Part shown: piece after piece, positions 53,715 through 63,385 of the stretch
Numbering within the stretch: the first letter of the stretch is position 1
How the letters are laid out: each line of letters opens with the position of its first letter
From: Sphingosinithalassobacter tenebrarum
GTDB taxonomy: Bacteria; Pseudomonadota; Alphaproteobacteria; Sphingomonadales; Sphingomonadaceae
DNA length: 64,000 bases
NCBI RefSeq assembly: GCF_011057975.1
Contig: NZ_CP049109.1
Span: 1,085,001 to 1,149,000, forward strand
Reading direction: 5' to 3'
Translations under genes and position numbers: made by a program
Notes under the pieces: generated by a model
Databases searched by the model: none
What the model saw: the letters and a program-made list of their open reading frames with translations, nothing else
Told to the model about the DNA's origin: nothing

Positions 53715-55294
53715 TGCTCGATTTTCCGCGCTGGAAGGTGTGGCTCACATGGGTGGCGATCGTCGTCTGTGTGCTGATGGCGGTCCCCAGCCTGCTGCCT
53801 GGAACGGCTCGTAACGCCTTGCCCGGCTGGGTGCCCAAGCCGACCGTCAACCTTGGCCTCGACCTTGCGGGGGGCAGCTATCTGCTGCTCGAAGGCGATG
53901 TGGCGCAGTTCCGCGCCGACCGGCTCGATACGATGCGCGAAACCGTGCGCCAGGAGTTGCGCGGCGATCCGCGGATCGAGATCGGCGATATTTCGATCCG
54001 CGACGGAAACGTGAGCTTCATGGTGCGCGACGCGAGCCGGGTCGATGCGGTTCGCGAGCGACTGTTGCCGCTGCTCAGCAACGATAATGGCCAGCGCGAC
54101 TGGGATTTCGATGTCGTCGACACGTCGCGGGTCGTGCTGACCCAGACCGATTCGGGCATCGCCAGCGCCGTCGATCAGGCGATGGGCGACGCAACCGAAG
54201 TCGTCCGCCGCCGTATCGACGAACTCGGCACCCGCGAGCCGACGATCATCCGCCAGGGTTCGGAACGTATCGTGGTTCAGGTGCCCGGTCTCGGCGATCC
54301 GACCGAGCTCAAGGATTTGCTCGGCAGGACCGCGCTGCTCGAATTCAAGCTGGTCGATACGACCGCCGATGTCGCGCAGACGATGCAGGGCATCGCGCCG
54401 GTCGGCAGCGAAGTGCTCGAGATGGAAGACGGCACGCCGATCGTGGTCAAGCGAAACGCGATGATCACCGGAGACATGCTGACCAAGGCGAGCCAGGGCT
54501 ATGACCAGCAGACCGGCGCGCCGGTGGTGCAGCTTACGCTCAACGGCGCGGGCACGCGCCGCTTCGCGCGCGTCACCACCGAACATACCGGCGAGCCCTT
54601 TGCGATCATCGTCGACGATGTCGTGATTTCCGCGCCGCGCATCGACGAACCGATTATCGGCGGTCAGGCGCGCATTTCGGGCGGCTTCACGGTGGAGAGC
54701 GCCAATCAGCTCGCCATCGCGCTGCGCTCGGGCAAGCTGCCGATCCGTCTCAAGGTGATGGACCAGTCGACGGTCAGCCCGGAACTCGGCCAGGATTCGA
54801 TCAACAAGGGCGCACTGGCATCGGTGCTGGCGACGGTGCTCGTCATGGCCTTCATGCTGATCACCTATTTCCGCTTCGGCGTCTACTCCACGGTCGCGCT
54901 GATCGTGAACATCCTGATGATCATCGGCATCATGGGGCTGTTCAACGCCACGCTGACGCTGCCGGGCATCGCCGGCTTCGTGCTGACGATCGGCGCGGCG
55001 GTCGACGCCAACGTGCTGATCAACGAACGCATCCGCGAGGAGCAGCGACGCGGGCGCGGGGTGCTGCAATCGGTCGAATTCGGCTACAAGGAAGCGACCC
55101 GCGCGATTTTCGACGCGAACATCACCAATGTGATCGCGGCGGCAATCATGTTCATCTTCGGCTCGGGCCCGATCCGCGGCTTCGCCGTCGTGCTGACCAT
55201 CGGTATCGTGACGTCGGTGTTCACTGCGGTCACCTTCACGCGCCTGATGGTGTCGAACTGGCTGAAGAAGCGGCCCAAGGAACTGGTGCTCTGA
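53714..55294 (+). CDS. secD: Protein translocase subunit SecD
   Basis: 526-residue inner-membrane RND-type subunit that uses the proton gradient to pull exported proteins across the membrane. One N-terminal TM (VWLTWVAIVVCVLMAVPSLL) is followed by the D1 motif LGLDLAGGSYLLL and a periplasmic P1 domain (about 45-345). Five C-terminal TMs carry D4 residues in GFVLTIGAAVDANVLINERI and the block FDANITNVIAAAIMF. Coupled to yajC upstream and secF downstream (one base). Confidence 0.97.
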   Translation: MLDFPRWKVWLTWVAIVVCVLMAVPSLLPGTARNALPGWVPKPTVNLGLDLAGGSYLLLEGDVAQFRADRLDTMRETVRQELRGDPRIEIGDISIRDGNVSFMVRDASRVDAVRERLLPLLSNDNGQRDWDFDVVDTSRVVLTQTDSGIASAVDQAMGDATEVVRRRIDELGTREPTIIRQGSERIVVQVPGLGDPTELKDLLGRTALLEFKLVDTTADVAQTMQGIAPVGSEVLEMEDGTPIVVKRNAMITGDMLTKASQGYDQQTGAPVVQLTLNGAGTRRFARVTTEHTGEPFAIIVDDVVISAPRIDEPIIGGQARISGGFTVESANQLAIALRSGKLPIRLKVMDQSTVSPELGQDSINKGALASVLATVLVMAFMLITYFRFGVYSTVALIVNILMIIGIMGLFNATLTLPGIAGFVLTIGAAVDANVLINERIREEQRRGRGVLQSVEFGYKEATRAIFDANITNVIAAAIMFIFGSGPIRGFAVVLTIGIVTSVFTAVTFTRLMVSNWLKKRPKELVL

Positions 55295-55295
55295 T

Positions 55296-56261
55296 ATGCG
55301 TCCGCTGAAACTCGTACCCGAGAATACGAACATCGATTTCCTGCGCCTGCGCACGGTGTTCATGGCTGTCTCGATCCTGCTGATCGTCGCCTCGATTGCG
55401 CTGGTCGCCATTCGCGGCCTCAACTTCGGCGTCGATTTCGCCGGCGGGCAGATGGTGCGCGTCACCTTTGCCCAGCCGGTGCCGATCAACCAGGTCCGCG
55501 AACGGATCGACGGGCTGGGGCTGGGCGAAAGCGCCATCCAGCAGTTCGGCGACGCGCGTGACGTGGCGATCCGCATGCCGCTGCCCGAAGGCGGCGCCGA
55601 GGCGACCGACGAACAGGGCGACCAGCTCCGCGCGTTCATCACCACCACCTGGCCCGGCGCCACCATTGGATCGGTCGACACGGTGTCGGGCAAGGTATCC
55701 GAGGAGCTGTTCCAGAAGGGCGCGCTGGCGCTCGCGCTCGCGATGCTGGCGATCGCGGTCTATATCTGGATCCGCTTCGAATGGCAGTTCGGCATCGGCG
55801 CGCTCTTCTCGCTGGGGCACGACGTCGCGCTGACGTTCGGTTTCTTCGCGATCACGCAACTTGAGTTCAACCTGAACATCGTCGCGGCCATCCTGACGAT
55901 CATCGGCTATTCGCTGAACGACACGATCGTCGTCTATGACCGCGTCCGCGAGAATCTGCGCAAATACCGCAAGATGGAAATCGTGCCGCTGCTCAACCTT
56001 TCGACCAACGAGACGCTGGCGCGGACGATCGTGACGTCGTTGACGCTGATCATCGCGCTGGCGACTCTGGTGCTGGTCGGCCCCGAAGTGATCTTCGGCT
56101 TCTCGGTCGCGATGCTGCTGGGCATTGTCATCGGCACCTATTCGTCGATCTACATCGCCAATCCGATCCTGATCTATGCCAAGGTGGGGCCGCACAGCTT
56201 CGTCCCGCCCGAAGCCGGACCGGCGGGTGCCGAGCGCGTGAAAGCCAAAGAGCTTCCCTGA
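55296..56261 (+). CDS. secF: Protein translocase subunit SecF
   Basis: 321 residues. D1 motif GLNFGVDFAGGQMVRVTF, a small periplasmic domain, and five C-terminal TMs with YSLNDTIVVYDRVRENLRKY and the SecF block NETLARTIVTSLT. Partner of SecD; the stop overlaps the next start by one base. Confidence 0.97.
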   Translation: MRPLKLVPENTNIDFLRLRTVFMAVSILLIVASIALVAIRGLNFGVDFAGGQMVRVTFAQPVPINQVRERIDGLGLGESAIQQFGDARDVAIRMPLPEGGAEATDEQGDQLRAFITTTWPGATIGSVDTVSGKVSEELFQKGALALALAMLAIAVYIWIRFEWQFGIGALFSLGHDVALTFGFFAITQLEFNLNIVAAILTIIGYSLNDTIVVYDRVRENLRKYRKMEIVPLLNLSTNETLARTIVTSLTLIIALATLVLVGPEVIFGFSVAMLLGIVIGTYSSIYIANPILIYAKVGPHSFVPPEAGPAGAERVKAKELP

Positions 56262-56635
56262 TGCGGATGGACCGCATGGGTGCGGAAGGGCCGGTGATAT
56301 CCGGCTTTTCCGCCGGCGGTTTCGTGGTCGATGACGGCGTCTATCCCGCGCTGGTGATTTCGCCGGTCCGTGCCGACAGCTGGTCGCCGCCGCCGATCGC
56401 GGCGCTGGGCGAGGGCGATCTGGCGACGCTGCTCGCGATCGATCCGCAACCGGAGTTTCTGCTGCTGGGGACCGGAAGCGCGCTGGTGCGGCCTCCGGCG
56501 GCGTTCACCCAGGCACTGGCGGTACGCGGGATCGGTGTCGAAGTGATGGACAGCCGTGCCGCCGCGCGTGCCTGGGGCATGTTGCGCGGCGAGCAGCGGT
56601 GGATTGCCGGGGCGTTGTATCCGCTGGAGGCGTGA
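56261..56635 (+). CDS. Mth938-like domain protein
   Basis: 124 residues of the Mth938/NDUFAF3-like fold (VISGFSAGGFVVDDGVYPAL, LLLGTGSALVRPP, GIGVEVMDSRAAARAWGMLR). In alphaproteobacteria it regularly follows secF, and the mitochondrial homologue assists complex I assembly. Start overlaps secF by one base. The squalene/phytoene synthase that often comes next in related genomes is absent here. Confidence 0.9.
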   Translation: MRMDRMGAEGPVISGFSAGGFVVDDGVYPALVISPVRADSWSPPPIAALGEGDLATLLAIDPQPEFLLLGTGSALVRPPAAFTQALAVRGIGVEVMDSRAAARAWGMLRGEQRWIAGALYPLEA

Positions 56636-56755
56636 TCGCGTCCGGTACTCGAGCAACTCGTCATTCGCGCGGAAGCGGGAATGCGACTTCTTCTTTCTTC
56701 CGGTTCGGGTTGCGGCAGCTTGGCGCGAAAGCGGCCCGCTCGGGGCTGACCGCTC

Positions 56756-57076
56756 TCAACTGCCGCTTGCCGGCTTCCTCGGTGCGCGCGGGGTTTTGGG
56801 AGCCGCCGGCGCCTTGGGCGACCGCTTCGCTTCGGGAGCCTCGGGCGCTTCAGGGGTTTCCGGCGCCCGGGGCGCCTCGGCCTTGCGTTCGCGCAGGCCC
56901 GCCACGACTGCGGCAATCCCGACCGCCATCATTTCCGCAACCACCGGATGGCGCGCGATCTCGGCGATCTTGCCGCTTTCCTTGCGCAGCTTCTTGGGCA
57001 CTTTGATCCCGGCGATTTCCTTGGGCAGGATCGGCTTGGGGCCCTTGTCCTTCTTCGACTTCTTCTTCTTGGCCAT
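56756..57076 (-). CDS. Basic Lys/Ala/Pro-rich small protein
   Basis: 106 residues. The Lys-rich start MAKKKKSKKDKGPKPILPK leads to a helical, partly hydrophobic middle (GKIAEIARHPVVAEMMAVGI) and an Ala-Pro-Glu repeat tail (APETPEAPEAPEA, then APKTPRAPRKP) like the C terminus of histone H1-type bacterial proteins. AAGGAG precedes the ATG. May bind nucleic acid; no experimental family known to me. Confidence 0.7.
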   Translation of the reverse strand: MAKKKKSKKDKGPKPILPKEIAGIKVPKKLRKESGKIAEIARHPVVAEMMAVGIAAVVAGLRERKAEAPRAPETPEAPEAPEAKRSPKAPAAPKTPRAPRKPASGS

Positions 57077-57119
57077 GAATCAGCTCCTTCGGAGCGAACA
57101 TCGGCATTTTCGCGCTGTG

Positions 57120-58310
57120 TTACAAGTGTGAGACACGCTGGCCGCGATGCGCCGCCACCAGCCGGTGGTAGAAATCCGAAAGATGCTCGGCATTGGCGGG
57201 CCAGGTGAAGGGGCGGGCCGCGGCGACGACGCTTTCGGTTTCGGGCGGCTCGGCGAGCACGGCCGCGATGCCCACGGCAAAGGCGTCGGCATTGCGCTCG
57301 ACGATGAAGCCGGCGCCTTCGCGCATCACTTCGCGCGCGCCGCCGACATCGGGAATGACGATCGGCGTGCCGCTGGCGAGCGATTCGACCCAGGCATTGG
57401 CCAGCCCTTCCGATCGCGAGGCGAGCGCCATCGCATCGGCCGCGGCGAGCAGTTCGGGCATGTCGGCATGCGGCACCGGGCCGGTCAGCCGCACGCGATC
57501 GCCGATGCCGTGCTCGGCGATCTTCGCTTCCAGCATCGGCTGTTCAAAGCCTTGCCCCACGATCCACAAGGTGACGTCGGGCAGCTTCGCGACGGCATCG
57601 ATCACCATGCTGTGATCCTTGTTCGGCGTCAGCGATCCCAGTGCGACCACGAACGGACCGGACACGCCGAACTTCGCCTTTGCCGCGGCGCGATCGCGCG
57701 GATGGAAGCGCGCCTGGTCGACTCCGGTCAGACTGCGCTCGATCCTGGCCTCGTCGAGGCCGAGCGTCACCAGATCGCGTTTCATCGCGTCGGATACGGT
57801 GAGCAGCCCCCCGGCGGCTCGACCGGCGGCGAGGCACATGTCCTGCGTCTTTGGATTATTCGCCCAGTAATGCACGTCCGAACCGCGCGCCTTGATCGAA
57901 AAGGGCACGTCGAACCGCTCCGCCAGCCGCATCGCCGCCGGGCCGTCGGGATAAAAGAATTCGGCGGCGATGAGATCGAACGGAAATTCCGCGCGCAACC
58001 TTTCCAGCTTCGAAGCAAGCGCGGCCGCGATCATGCGCGGGTGAAATCGACCGCCGGTGCCCGGCAGATTCAGAAAGCGCGGCCGGATCACGTCGAGCCC
58101 GCGCCATTGTTCGTGCCGGGGCAGATGTGCGCGGGCGCGATAATGGGGGTGCAGCGTCAGCGGCCAGGGCGGGAGCCCCACCGGCGCCACGACGCGGACG
58201 TCGAGATCATCGCGCCGCGCGATGCCGCGCGTCTGCTGTTCGACGAACACCCCGAAATTGGGGCGCGAGGCATCGGGGAAGAGCGTGGAGAGCGTGAGGA
58301 TGCGCAGCAT
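57120..58310 (-). CDS. GT4-type glycosyltransferase
   Basis: 396-residue GT-B glycosyltransferase. The N-terminal acceptor domain begins LRILTLSTLFPDASRPNFGV. The C-terminal donor domain has the linker VVALGSLTPNKDHSMVIDAV, VRLTGPVPHADMPELLAAAD and the E-x7-E motif EGLANAWVE with SGTPIVIPDVGG. Cytoplasmic, acting on lipid-linked or membrane acceptors; sugar and acceptor unknown. No polysaccharide cluster adjoins. Confidence 0.88.
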   Translation of the reverse strand: MLRILTLSTLFPDASRPNFGVFVEQQTRGIARRDDLDVRVVAPVGLPPWPLTLHPHYRARAHLPRHEQWRGLDVIRPRFLNLPGTGGRFHPRMIAAALASKLERLRAEFPFDLIAAEFFYPDGPAAMRLAERFDVPFSIKARGSDVHYWANNPKTQDMCLAAGRAAGGLLTVSDAMKRDLVTLGLDEARIERSLTGVDQARFHPRDRAAAKAKFGVSGPFVVALGSLTPNKDHSMVIDAVAKLPDVTLWIVGQGFEQPMLEAKIAEHGIGDRVRLTGPVPHADMPELLAAADAMALASRSEGLANAWVESLASGTPIVIPDVGGAREVMREGAGFIVERNADAFAVGIAAVLAEPPETESVVAAARPFTWPANAEHLSDFYHRLVAAHRGQRVSHL

Positions 58311-58379
58311 GCGCGCCAGTGTAGCGTGATATGCTTACCATGTCGCGAAGGGGTGTTCCCCATCGACCCGTTGCCCCCA

Positions 58380-58458
58380 GTCCGTTCGCCCTGAGCCTGT
58401 CGAAGGGCGTGCTCACGATCGCAAGGGCGCCCTTCGACAAGCTCAGGGCGAACGGGTG
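58380..58458. repeat. REP-like palindromic element, short form
   Basis: Arms GTTCGCCCTGAGCCTGTCGA and TCGACAAGCTCAGGGCGAAC around a centre with AGGGCG... and ...CGCCCT. One of two elements filling the 370-base gap 58311-58680, which has no gene. Confidence 0.85.
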
Positions 58459-58540
58459 TGGATGGTGGGGCTTGGAGAGGCCAAAGATTGGGAATCTTGC
58501 CTCCACCTCGGTGGGCCACTCGCTTGCCTCACACTCCGTT

Positions 58541-58672
58541 GGTGCTGAGCCTGTCGAAGCACCGTTCTTCTTTTCCGCGGTTGGAAGAAGAAAGAACAGT
58601 GCCCTTCGACTGCCTGCCTGCGGCAGTCGCTCAGGACAGGCTTAGACAAGCTCAGCACAAACCGGTAGTTTG
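58541..58672. repeat. REP-like palindromic element, long form
   Basis: Inverted copy of the 37402-37536 element. It shares the CTTCGACTGCCTGCCTGCGG segment and the TTCTTC / GAAGAA inner stem, with outer arms GTGCTGAGCCTGTCGAAGCA and AGACAAGCTCAGCAC. It ends just before the glutamate dehydrogenase stop. Confidence 0.85.
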
Positions 58673-58680
58673 CGGTTCGA

Positions 58681-61600
58681 TCAGCGCGCCAGCAACACCC
58701 GAGCCTGTCCTGCGATTTGCGCGAGCATCGCCGCGCTGGGTGAAGCGGCCAGCTTGGCACGTTCGACCAGCTTTACGAACTGGTCGACGCGATCAGCCTG
58801 ATCCTCCAGCCACGCATCGACTGCCGCTTCGGGATCCTTGCCTTCGCGGCGGGCGAGGAAATCCAGTCGCAATTGCTGGAAATCGCGTGCCAGGCTGGCG
58901 ATCAGCAGCCGCTCCCACGGATCGCCGGTATAGACGCGCGCGGCATTGGCCTGCGCCCAGTCGAGCCCGAGCACCTGCCCCAGATGCGTAAAGGCCCGCG
59001 TCAGCACGGTTTCGTCGATGCCCTGCCGCTCGCCGAGATCGGCGAGGCCGACCGCGCCGTCCAGTTCGAACAGCCGCACGACGCGCGCGGCGAGTTCGGC
59101 GGGCGCGCCGGCGGATTCGAGCTTCTCCGAAATCCGCCCGCTCTGCGTGCGGACTTCTTCCAGCAGCAGGTCCTTGGCCTGGCGGTCGAGATTGGCGATG
59201 CCCTTTTCGAGCCGCTCGATCACATCGGAAGCGGCTTCGCCCGGGCGGACGGTGCGCAGCAGGTCGGCAATCTGGCTGCGCGCGCCCACTGCGACTTCGT
59301 CGAACAGCGCGATGCGCGCTTCCTCCGACATTTCGCCGGTTTCGATTGCTTCCCAGATTTCCTGAAGGCCGAACAGGCGCTCGGCAACGATGAACATCGA
59401 TGCGATGTCGCCCATCGCCGCGCCTTCCTCTTCGGCGAGTTCGAACGGGTGGAGTACGCCCAGCCGGTTGATGATGCGATTGGCCAGCTTGGTCGCGACG
59501 ATTTCGCCGCGCAGCCGGTGCTCGGCGATCGCCTTGGGGAAACGTTCGCGCATCGCGGTGGGGAAGGAACCGTAGAGATCGGGTTCGAGCAGTTCCTGCT
59601 TGCCGAGCTCGCATGCCTCGACCGCGTCCTGCAGCGCCAGCTTGGCAGTGGCGAGCAACACGGCGAGTTCGGGACGGGTAAGGCCGCGACCTTCCTGCGC
59701 GCGACGCAGCAGGTCGTCATTCGCCGCCAGCCCCTCGACCGCGCGGTCGAGCCGGCCGGAGGCCTCCAGTATCTCGATCACACGGACATAGGAGCGCAGC
59801 GCGCGGGCGCCGTCATTTTCCATGAACGACAATGCCAGCGTCTGCAGGCGATTGTCCTCGAGCACCAGCGCCGCGACATCGTCGGTCATTTGCGCGAGCA
59901 GCTTGTTGCGCTCCTCGAACTTCAGGTCGCCTTCGTTCATCTCGCGGTTGAGCGCGATCTTGATGTTGACCTCGTTGTCCGAGCAATCGACGCCCGCCGA
60001 ATTGTCGATAAAGTCAGTGTTGATCCGCCCGCCGGCCGCGGCGAATTCGATGCGGCCCGCCTGGGTGACGCCCAGATTGGCGCCTTCGCCGACCGCCTTG
60101 GCGCGCACCATGTTCGCGTCGACGCGCAGCCGATCATTGGCGGGATCGCCGACCTCGACATTATTCTCGTCGCTGGACTTGATGTACGTTCCGATGCCGC
60201 CGAACCAGAGCAGGTCGACCGGCGCGCGCAGGATCGCGGAAATGAGCGCGGAAGGATCGAGCTCCTTCGCGTCGATGCCGAGCAATTCCCGGATTTCCGG
60301 CGTGAGCGGAATCGATTTCTCGGTGCGTGCGAAGACGCCGCCGCCCTTCGAGATCAGCGAGCGGTCATAATCGTCCCAGCTCGATCGCGGCAGATCGAAC
60401 ATCCGCTTGCGCTCGTCCCAGCTTTTCGCCGGATCGGGGTCGGGATCGAGGAAGATGTGACGGTGATCGAAGGCAGCGACCAGCTTGATCGCTTTCGACA
60501 GCAGCATGCCGTTGCCGAACACGTCGCCGGACATGTCGCCGCAGCCGGCGACGCGCACCGGTTCGCTTTGCACATCGATTCCCATTTCGAGGAAATGGCG
60601 CTGCACCGAGACCCAGGCGCCGCGCGCGGTGATCGCCATCGCCTTGTGGTCATAGCCGTGGCTGCCGCCGCTCGCGAAGGCGTCGCCCAGCCAGAAGCCG
60701 CGATCGATCGCGATGGCATTGGCGACGTCGGAGAAGGTCGCGGTGCCCTTGTCCGCCGCAACGACGAAATAGGGATCGTCGTCGTCCAGGATGGTGACGT
60801 CGTCGGGATGAACGACCTCGCCCTTGACGATATTGTCGGTGACCGAAAGCAGCGCACGGATGAAGATGCGGTAGCTTTCCTTGCCTTCCTCGAACCAGGC
60901 GTCGCGATCCTGACGCGGATCGGGAAGCTGCTTGGGATAGAAGCCGCCCTTGGCGCCGGTCGGCACGATGACGGCGTTCTTGACGCGCTGCGCCTTCATC
61001 AGGCCGAGGATTTCGGTGCGGAAATCGTCGCGCCGGTCGGACCAGCGCAGCCCGCCGCGCGCGACCGGGCCAGCGCGCAGATGGACGCCCTCGACGCGCG
61101 GCGAATAGACGAAGATCTCGCGCCACGGCAGCGGCTTGGGCAGGCCGGGGACCTGCGCGCTGTCGAGCTTGAAGGCGAGCGCTTCCTCGCTCGCGGCCGC
61201 ATAGGCATTGGTGCGCAGCGTCGCACCGATGACACCGCTGAACGTGCGCAGGATGCGGTCGTCGTCGATCGCGGAAACTTCGTCGAGCCCTGATGCGATC
61301 GCGCGATCGGCCCTGGCGATGGCTTCCTCGTCGGCCGGCTGGCGCGAGGGATCATGCGCGATCGCGAACCGCTCGATCAGCGCGGCGGCGACCTTGGGCG
61401 CGCGGCGCAGCGCGTCGACGACGGTGGACAGGCCGTAGCTCAGGCCCGTCTGGCGCAGATAGCGGAACCAGGCGCGGAACAGAACGACCGAGGCGGGCGA
61501 AACGCCCGCTTCGACGATCAGGCGATTGAACGAGTCATTCTCCGCCCGGCCTTCGAGCACCGCGGCGATCGCGTCCTCGACCACCTTGGGGTCGTCGCGG

Positions 61601-63303
61601 ATCGCATCCGGGATACCGCCGACGACCGAGACTTCGAAATCATGGACATAGGCCTCGGTGCCGTCGGTCAGGCGTGTGGGTACTTCCTCGACGACGTGAA
61701 AGCCGAAATTTTCGAACACCGGCACGGCGTCCGACAGCGCGAGCGCGCCTCCCAGCCGATAGAGTTTTACGCGGATCATGTCGCGGCGGCCGGGCACCGG
61801 GCAGATGCGCACCGACCGCGCGTCGGTCCCCGAGAGCGCGCAAAGCCGCAATATGTCCAGCGCCGCCTCTTCGGCGTCATTCTCGTCGCGATAGGCGGAG
61901 GGGAAGGCGCCGGCATAGCGCAGCGCCAGCCGCGTCGCGCGCTGGCCCACGCGATCGGAGAGCGCGGCCTCCACCGCCGGCACCCAGCCGCGCATCATGT
62001 GTTCGAGTTCGTTGTCGAGCGCCTGCGCGTCGGGCATCACGCCGCCGTCACGCAAGTCGAGTGTATAGCGAATGAGCGCGACGACGCCGTCTTCGAGCGC
62101 GATTGACCAGTTGATCAGCCTGGCATGCGCCGCCTTGGTCAGCATGCCGCCGATCGCGGTGCGGTGGCCGGTCGAGACCTCGTCGCGCGGCAGCCAGACG
62201 AAGGCGAAGAGGTGCCGCCCCAGCGCGCTGCGGATCAGCACCAGCTTAGAGCGCGGGCGATCGGCCACCGACATCGCCGTCATCGCCAGCGTTTCCAGCG
62301 CTTCGGCCGGGAAGGCCGTGATCAGATCATGCGGCAGCGACTGCAGCGCATGCTGCATCGCCTTGCCGGTATGGCCGGCGGGATCGAAGCCGAATTTGCG
62401 CTCCAGCATCCCCAGCCGGGTGCGCAGCACCGGCACGTCGCGCGGCTGGGTATGCATCGCCGCGCTGGTCCACAGCCCGGCATGGATCGAAAGGCCGGTG
62501 ATCCGATCGTCGTCGCGCAGCGGCACGACCACCAGATCAAGCGGAACGCGGCGATGCACCGGCGACACCGCATTGGATTTGAGCAGCAGCGGTGCCTCTC
62601 CGCCTTCCTCGAACCATTGCAGCGCAGCAGCGCGCGAGCTTTCCGCGAGGATCGGAACGTCGAGCGTATAGCGGCACAGCCCCAGCTGGTCGCTGGCGCT
62701 GCCGTCGCGTGCCCAGCGTTCGTGGCCGAGCAGCGTCATCTTGCCATCGTGGAACCAGCGCACCAGCGCGGCGCCTTCCTCCGATTCGATGCGTTCGATA
62801 TCGGCCGCCATCGCGCGCATCAGTTCGGGCCAGTCGCTGACCGCATCGCGCACCTGATCGAGCGTGCGTTCGATATCGGCCGCCAGCGCGCGGCGCAGCC
62901 GGGCCTCGCCGCGCTCCATTTCGATGTAGATCATCGATTCGGGATGGCCTTCGCCGACCTTGACGATCGTCCCGTCCTTGTCGCGCGTCACCGGAATGAT
63001 CGGGTGGATGATCCGGTGAATGACGATGTCGTGCGCGGCAATGGCGCTGGCGATCGAATCGACCAGGAAGGGCATGTCGTCATTGGCGACGGCAAGCCGC
63101 ATCCGCCGCCGGCCATCGGCGAGATAGGTCGCCATCTCGATGCGCGAATCGCCGGTGCGGCGGTGGACCGCAGCCTTGGCCAGAAATTGTGCGGCCTCGG
63201 CGCGGGCCTCTTCGTCAAAGCCTTCCAGCTCGCCGGGCAACGCGCCGTCGGTGAGATGCGATTCGAGCTCTGCCGCCAGCGTTTTCAAGGTGTTTTTCGT
63301 CAT
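58681..63303 (-). CDS. NAD-dependent glutamate dehydrogenase, large (about 170 kDa) type
   Basis: 1540-residue cytoplasmic enzyme deaminating glutamate to 2-oxoglutarate with NAD. It matches the Bac_GDH (GdhB/GDH2-like, L_180) family in length. A long N-terminal ACT-like regulatory region is followed by the catalytic core with VARGGLRWSDRRDDFRTEIL, RVKNAVIVPTGAKGGFYPKQ and GCGDMSGDVFGNGML, then a helical C-terminal domain. The ATG at 63303 is preferred over one 12 codons earlier. Fits the amino-acid-consuming character of the 44-53 kb block. The closest upstream gene is on the same strand, 82 bases away. Confidence 0.95.
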   Translation of the reverse strand: MTKNTLKTLAAELESHLTDGALPGELEGFDEEARAEAAQFLAKAAVHRRTGDSRIEMATYLADGRRRMRLAVANDDMPFLVDSIASAIAAHDIVIHRIIHPIIPVTRDKDGTIVKVGEGHPESMIYIEMERGEARLRRALAADIERTLDQVRDAVSDWPELMRAMAADIERIESEEGAALVRWFHDGKMTLLGHERWARDGSASDQLGLCRYTLDVPILAESSRAAALQWFEEGGEAPLLLKSNAVSPVHRRVPLDLVVVPLRDDDRITGLSIHAGLWTSAAMHTQPRDVPVLRTRLGMLERKFGFDPAGHTGKAMQHALQSLPHDLITAFPAEALETLAMTAMSVADRPRSKLVLIRSALGRHLFAFVWLPRDEVSTGHRTAIGGMLTKAAHARLINWSIALEDGVVALIRYTLDLRDGGVMPDAQALDNELEHMMRGWVPAVEAALSDRVGQRATRLALRYAGAFPSAYRDENDAEEAALDILRLCALSGTDARSVRICPVPGRRDMIRVKLYRLGGALALSDAVPVFENFGFHVVEEVPTRLTDGTEAYVHDFEVSVVGGIPDAIRDDPKVVEDAIAAVLEGRAENDSFNRLIVEAGVSPASVVLFRAWFRYLRQTGLSYGLSTVVDALRRAPKVAAALIERFAIAHDPSRQPADEEAIARADRAIASGLDEVSAIDDDRILRTFSGVIGATLRTNAYAAASEEALAFKLDSAQVPGLPKPLPWREIFVYSPRVEGVHLRAGPVARGGLRWSDRRDDFRTEILGLMKAQRVKNAVIVPTGAKGGFYPKQLPDPRQDRDAWFEEGKESYRIFIRALLSVTDNIVKGEVVHPDDVTILDDDDPYFVVAADKGTATFSDVANAIAIDRGFWLGDAFASGGSHGYDHKAMAITARGAWVSVQRHFLEMGIDVQSEPVRVAGCGDMSGDVFGNGMLLSKAIKLVAAFDHRHIFLDPDPDPAKSWDERKRMFDLPRSSWDDYDRSLISKGGGVFARTEKSIPLTPEIRELLGIDAKELDPSALISAILRAPVDLLWFGGIGTYIKSSDENNVEVGDPANDRLRVDANMVRAKAVGEGANLGVTQAGRIEFAAAGGRINTDFIDNSAGVDCSDNEVNIKIALNREMNEGDLKFEERNKLLAQMTDDVAALVLEDNRLQTLALSFMENDGARALRSYVRVIEILEASGRLDRAVEGLAANDDLLRRAQEGRGLTRPELAVLLATAKLALQDAVEACELGKQELLEPDLYGSFPTAMRERFPKAIAEHRLRGEIVATKLANRIINRLGVLHPFELAEEEGAAMGDIASMFIVAERLFGLQEIWEAIETGEMSEEARIALFDEVAVGARSQIADLLRTVRPGEAASDVIERLEKGIANLDRQAKDLLLEEVRTQSGRISEKLESAGAPAELAARVVRLFELDGAVGLADLGERQGIDETVLTRAFTHLGQVLGLDWAQANAARVYTGDPWERLLIASLARDFQQLRLDFLARREGKDPEAAVDAWLEDQADRVDQFVKLVERAKLAASPSAAMLAQIAGQARVLLAR

Positions 63304-63385
63304 GCGCGGGGCTATGCTCCCGTGCGCGCACGACCTCAAGGCTTGCCGCAGCTGCGAAGGGCTTTGCCGCGACGCGGCGAGGGAT

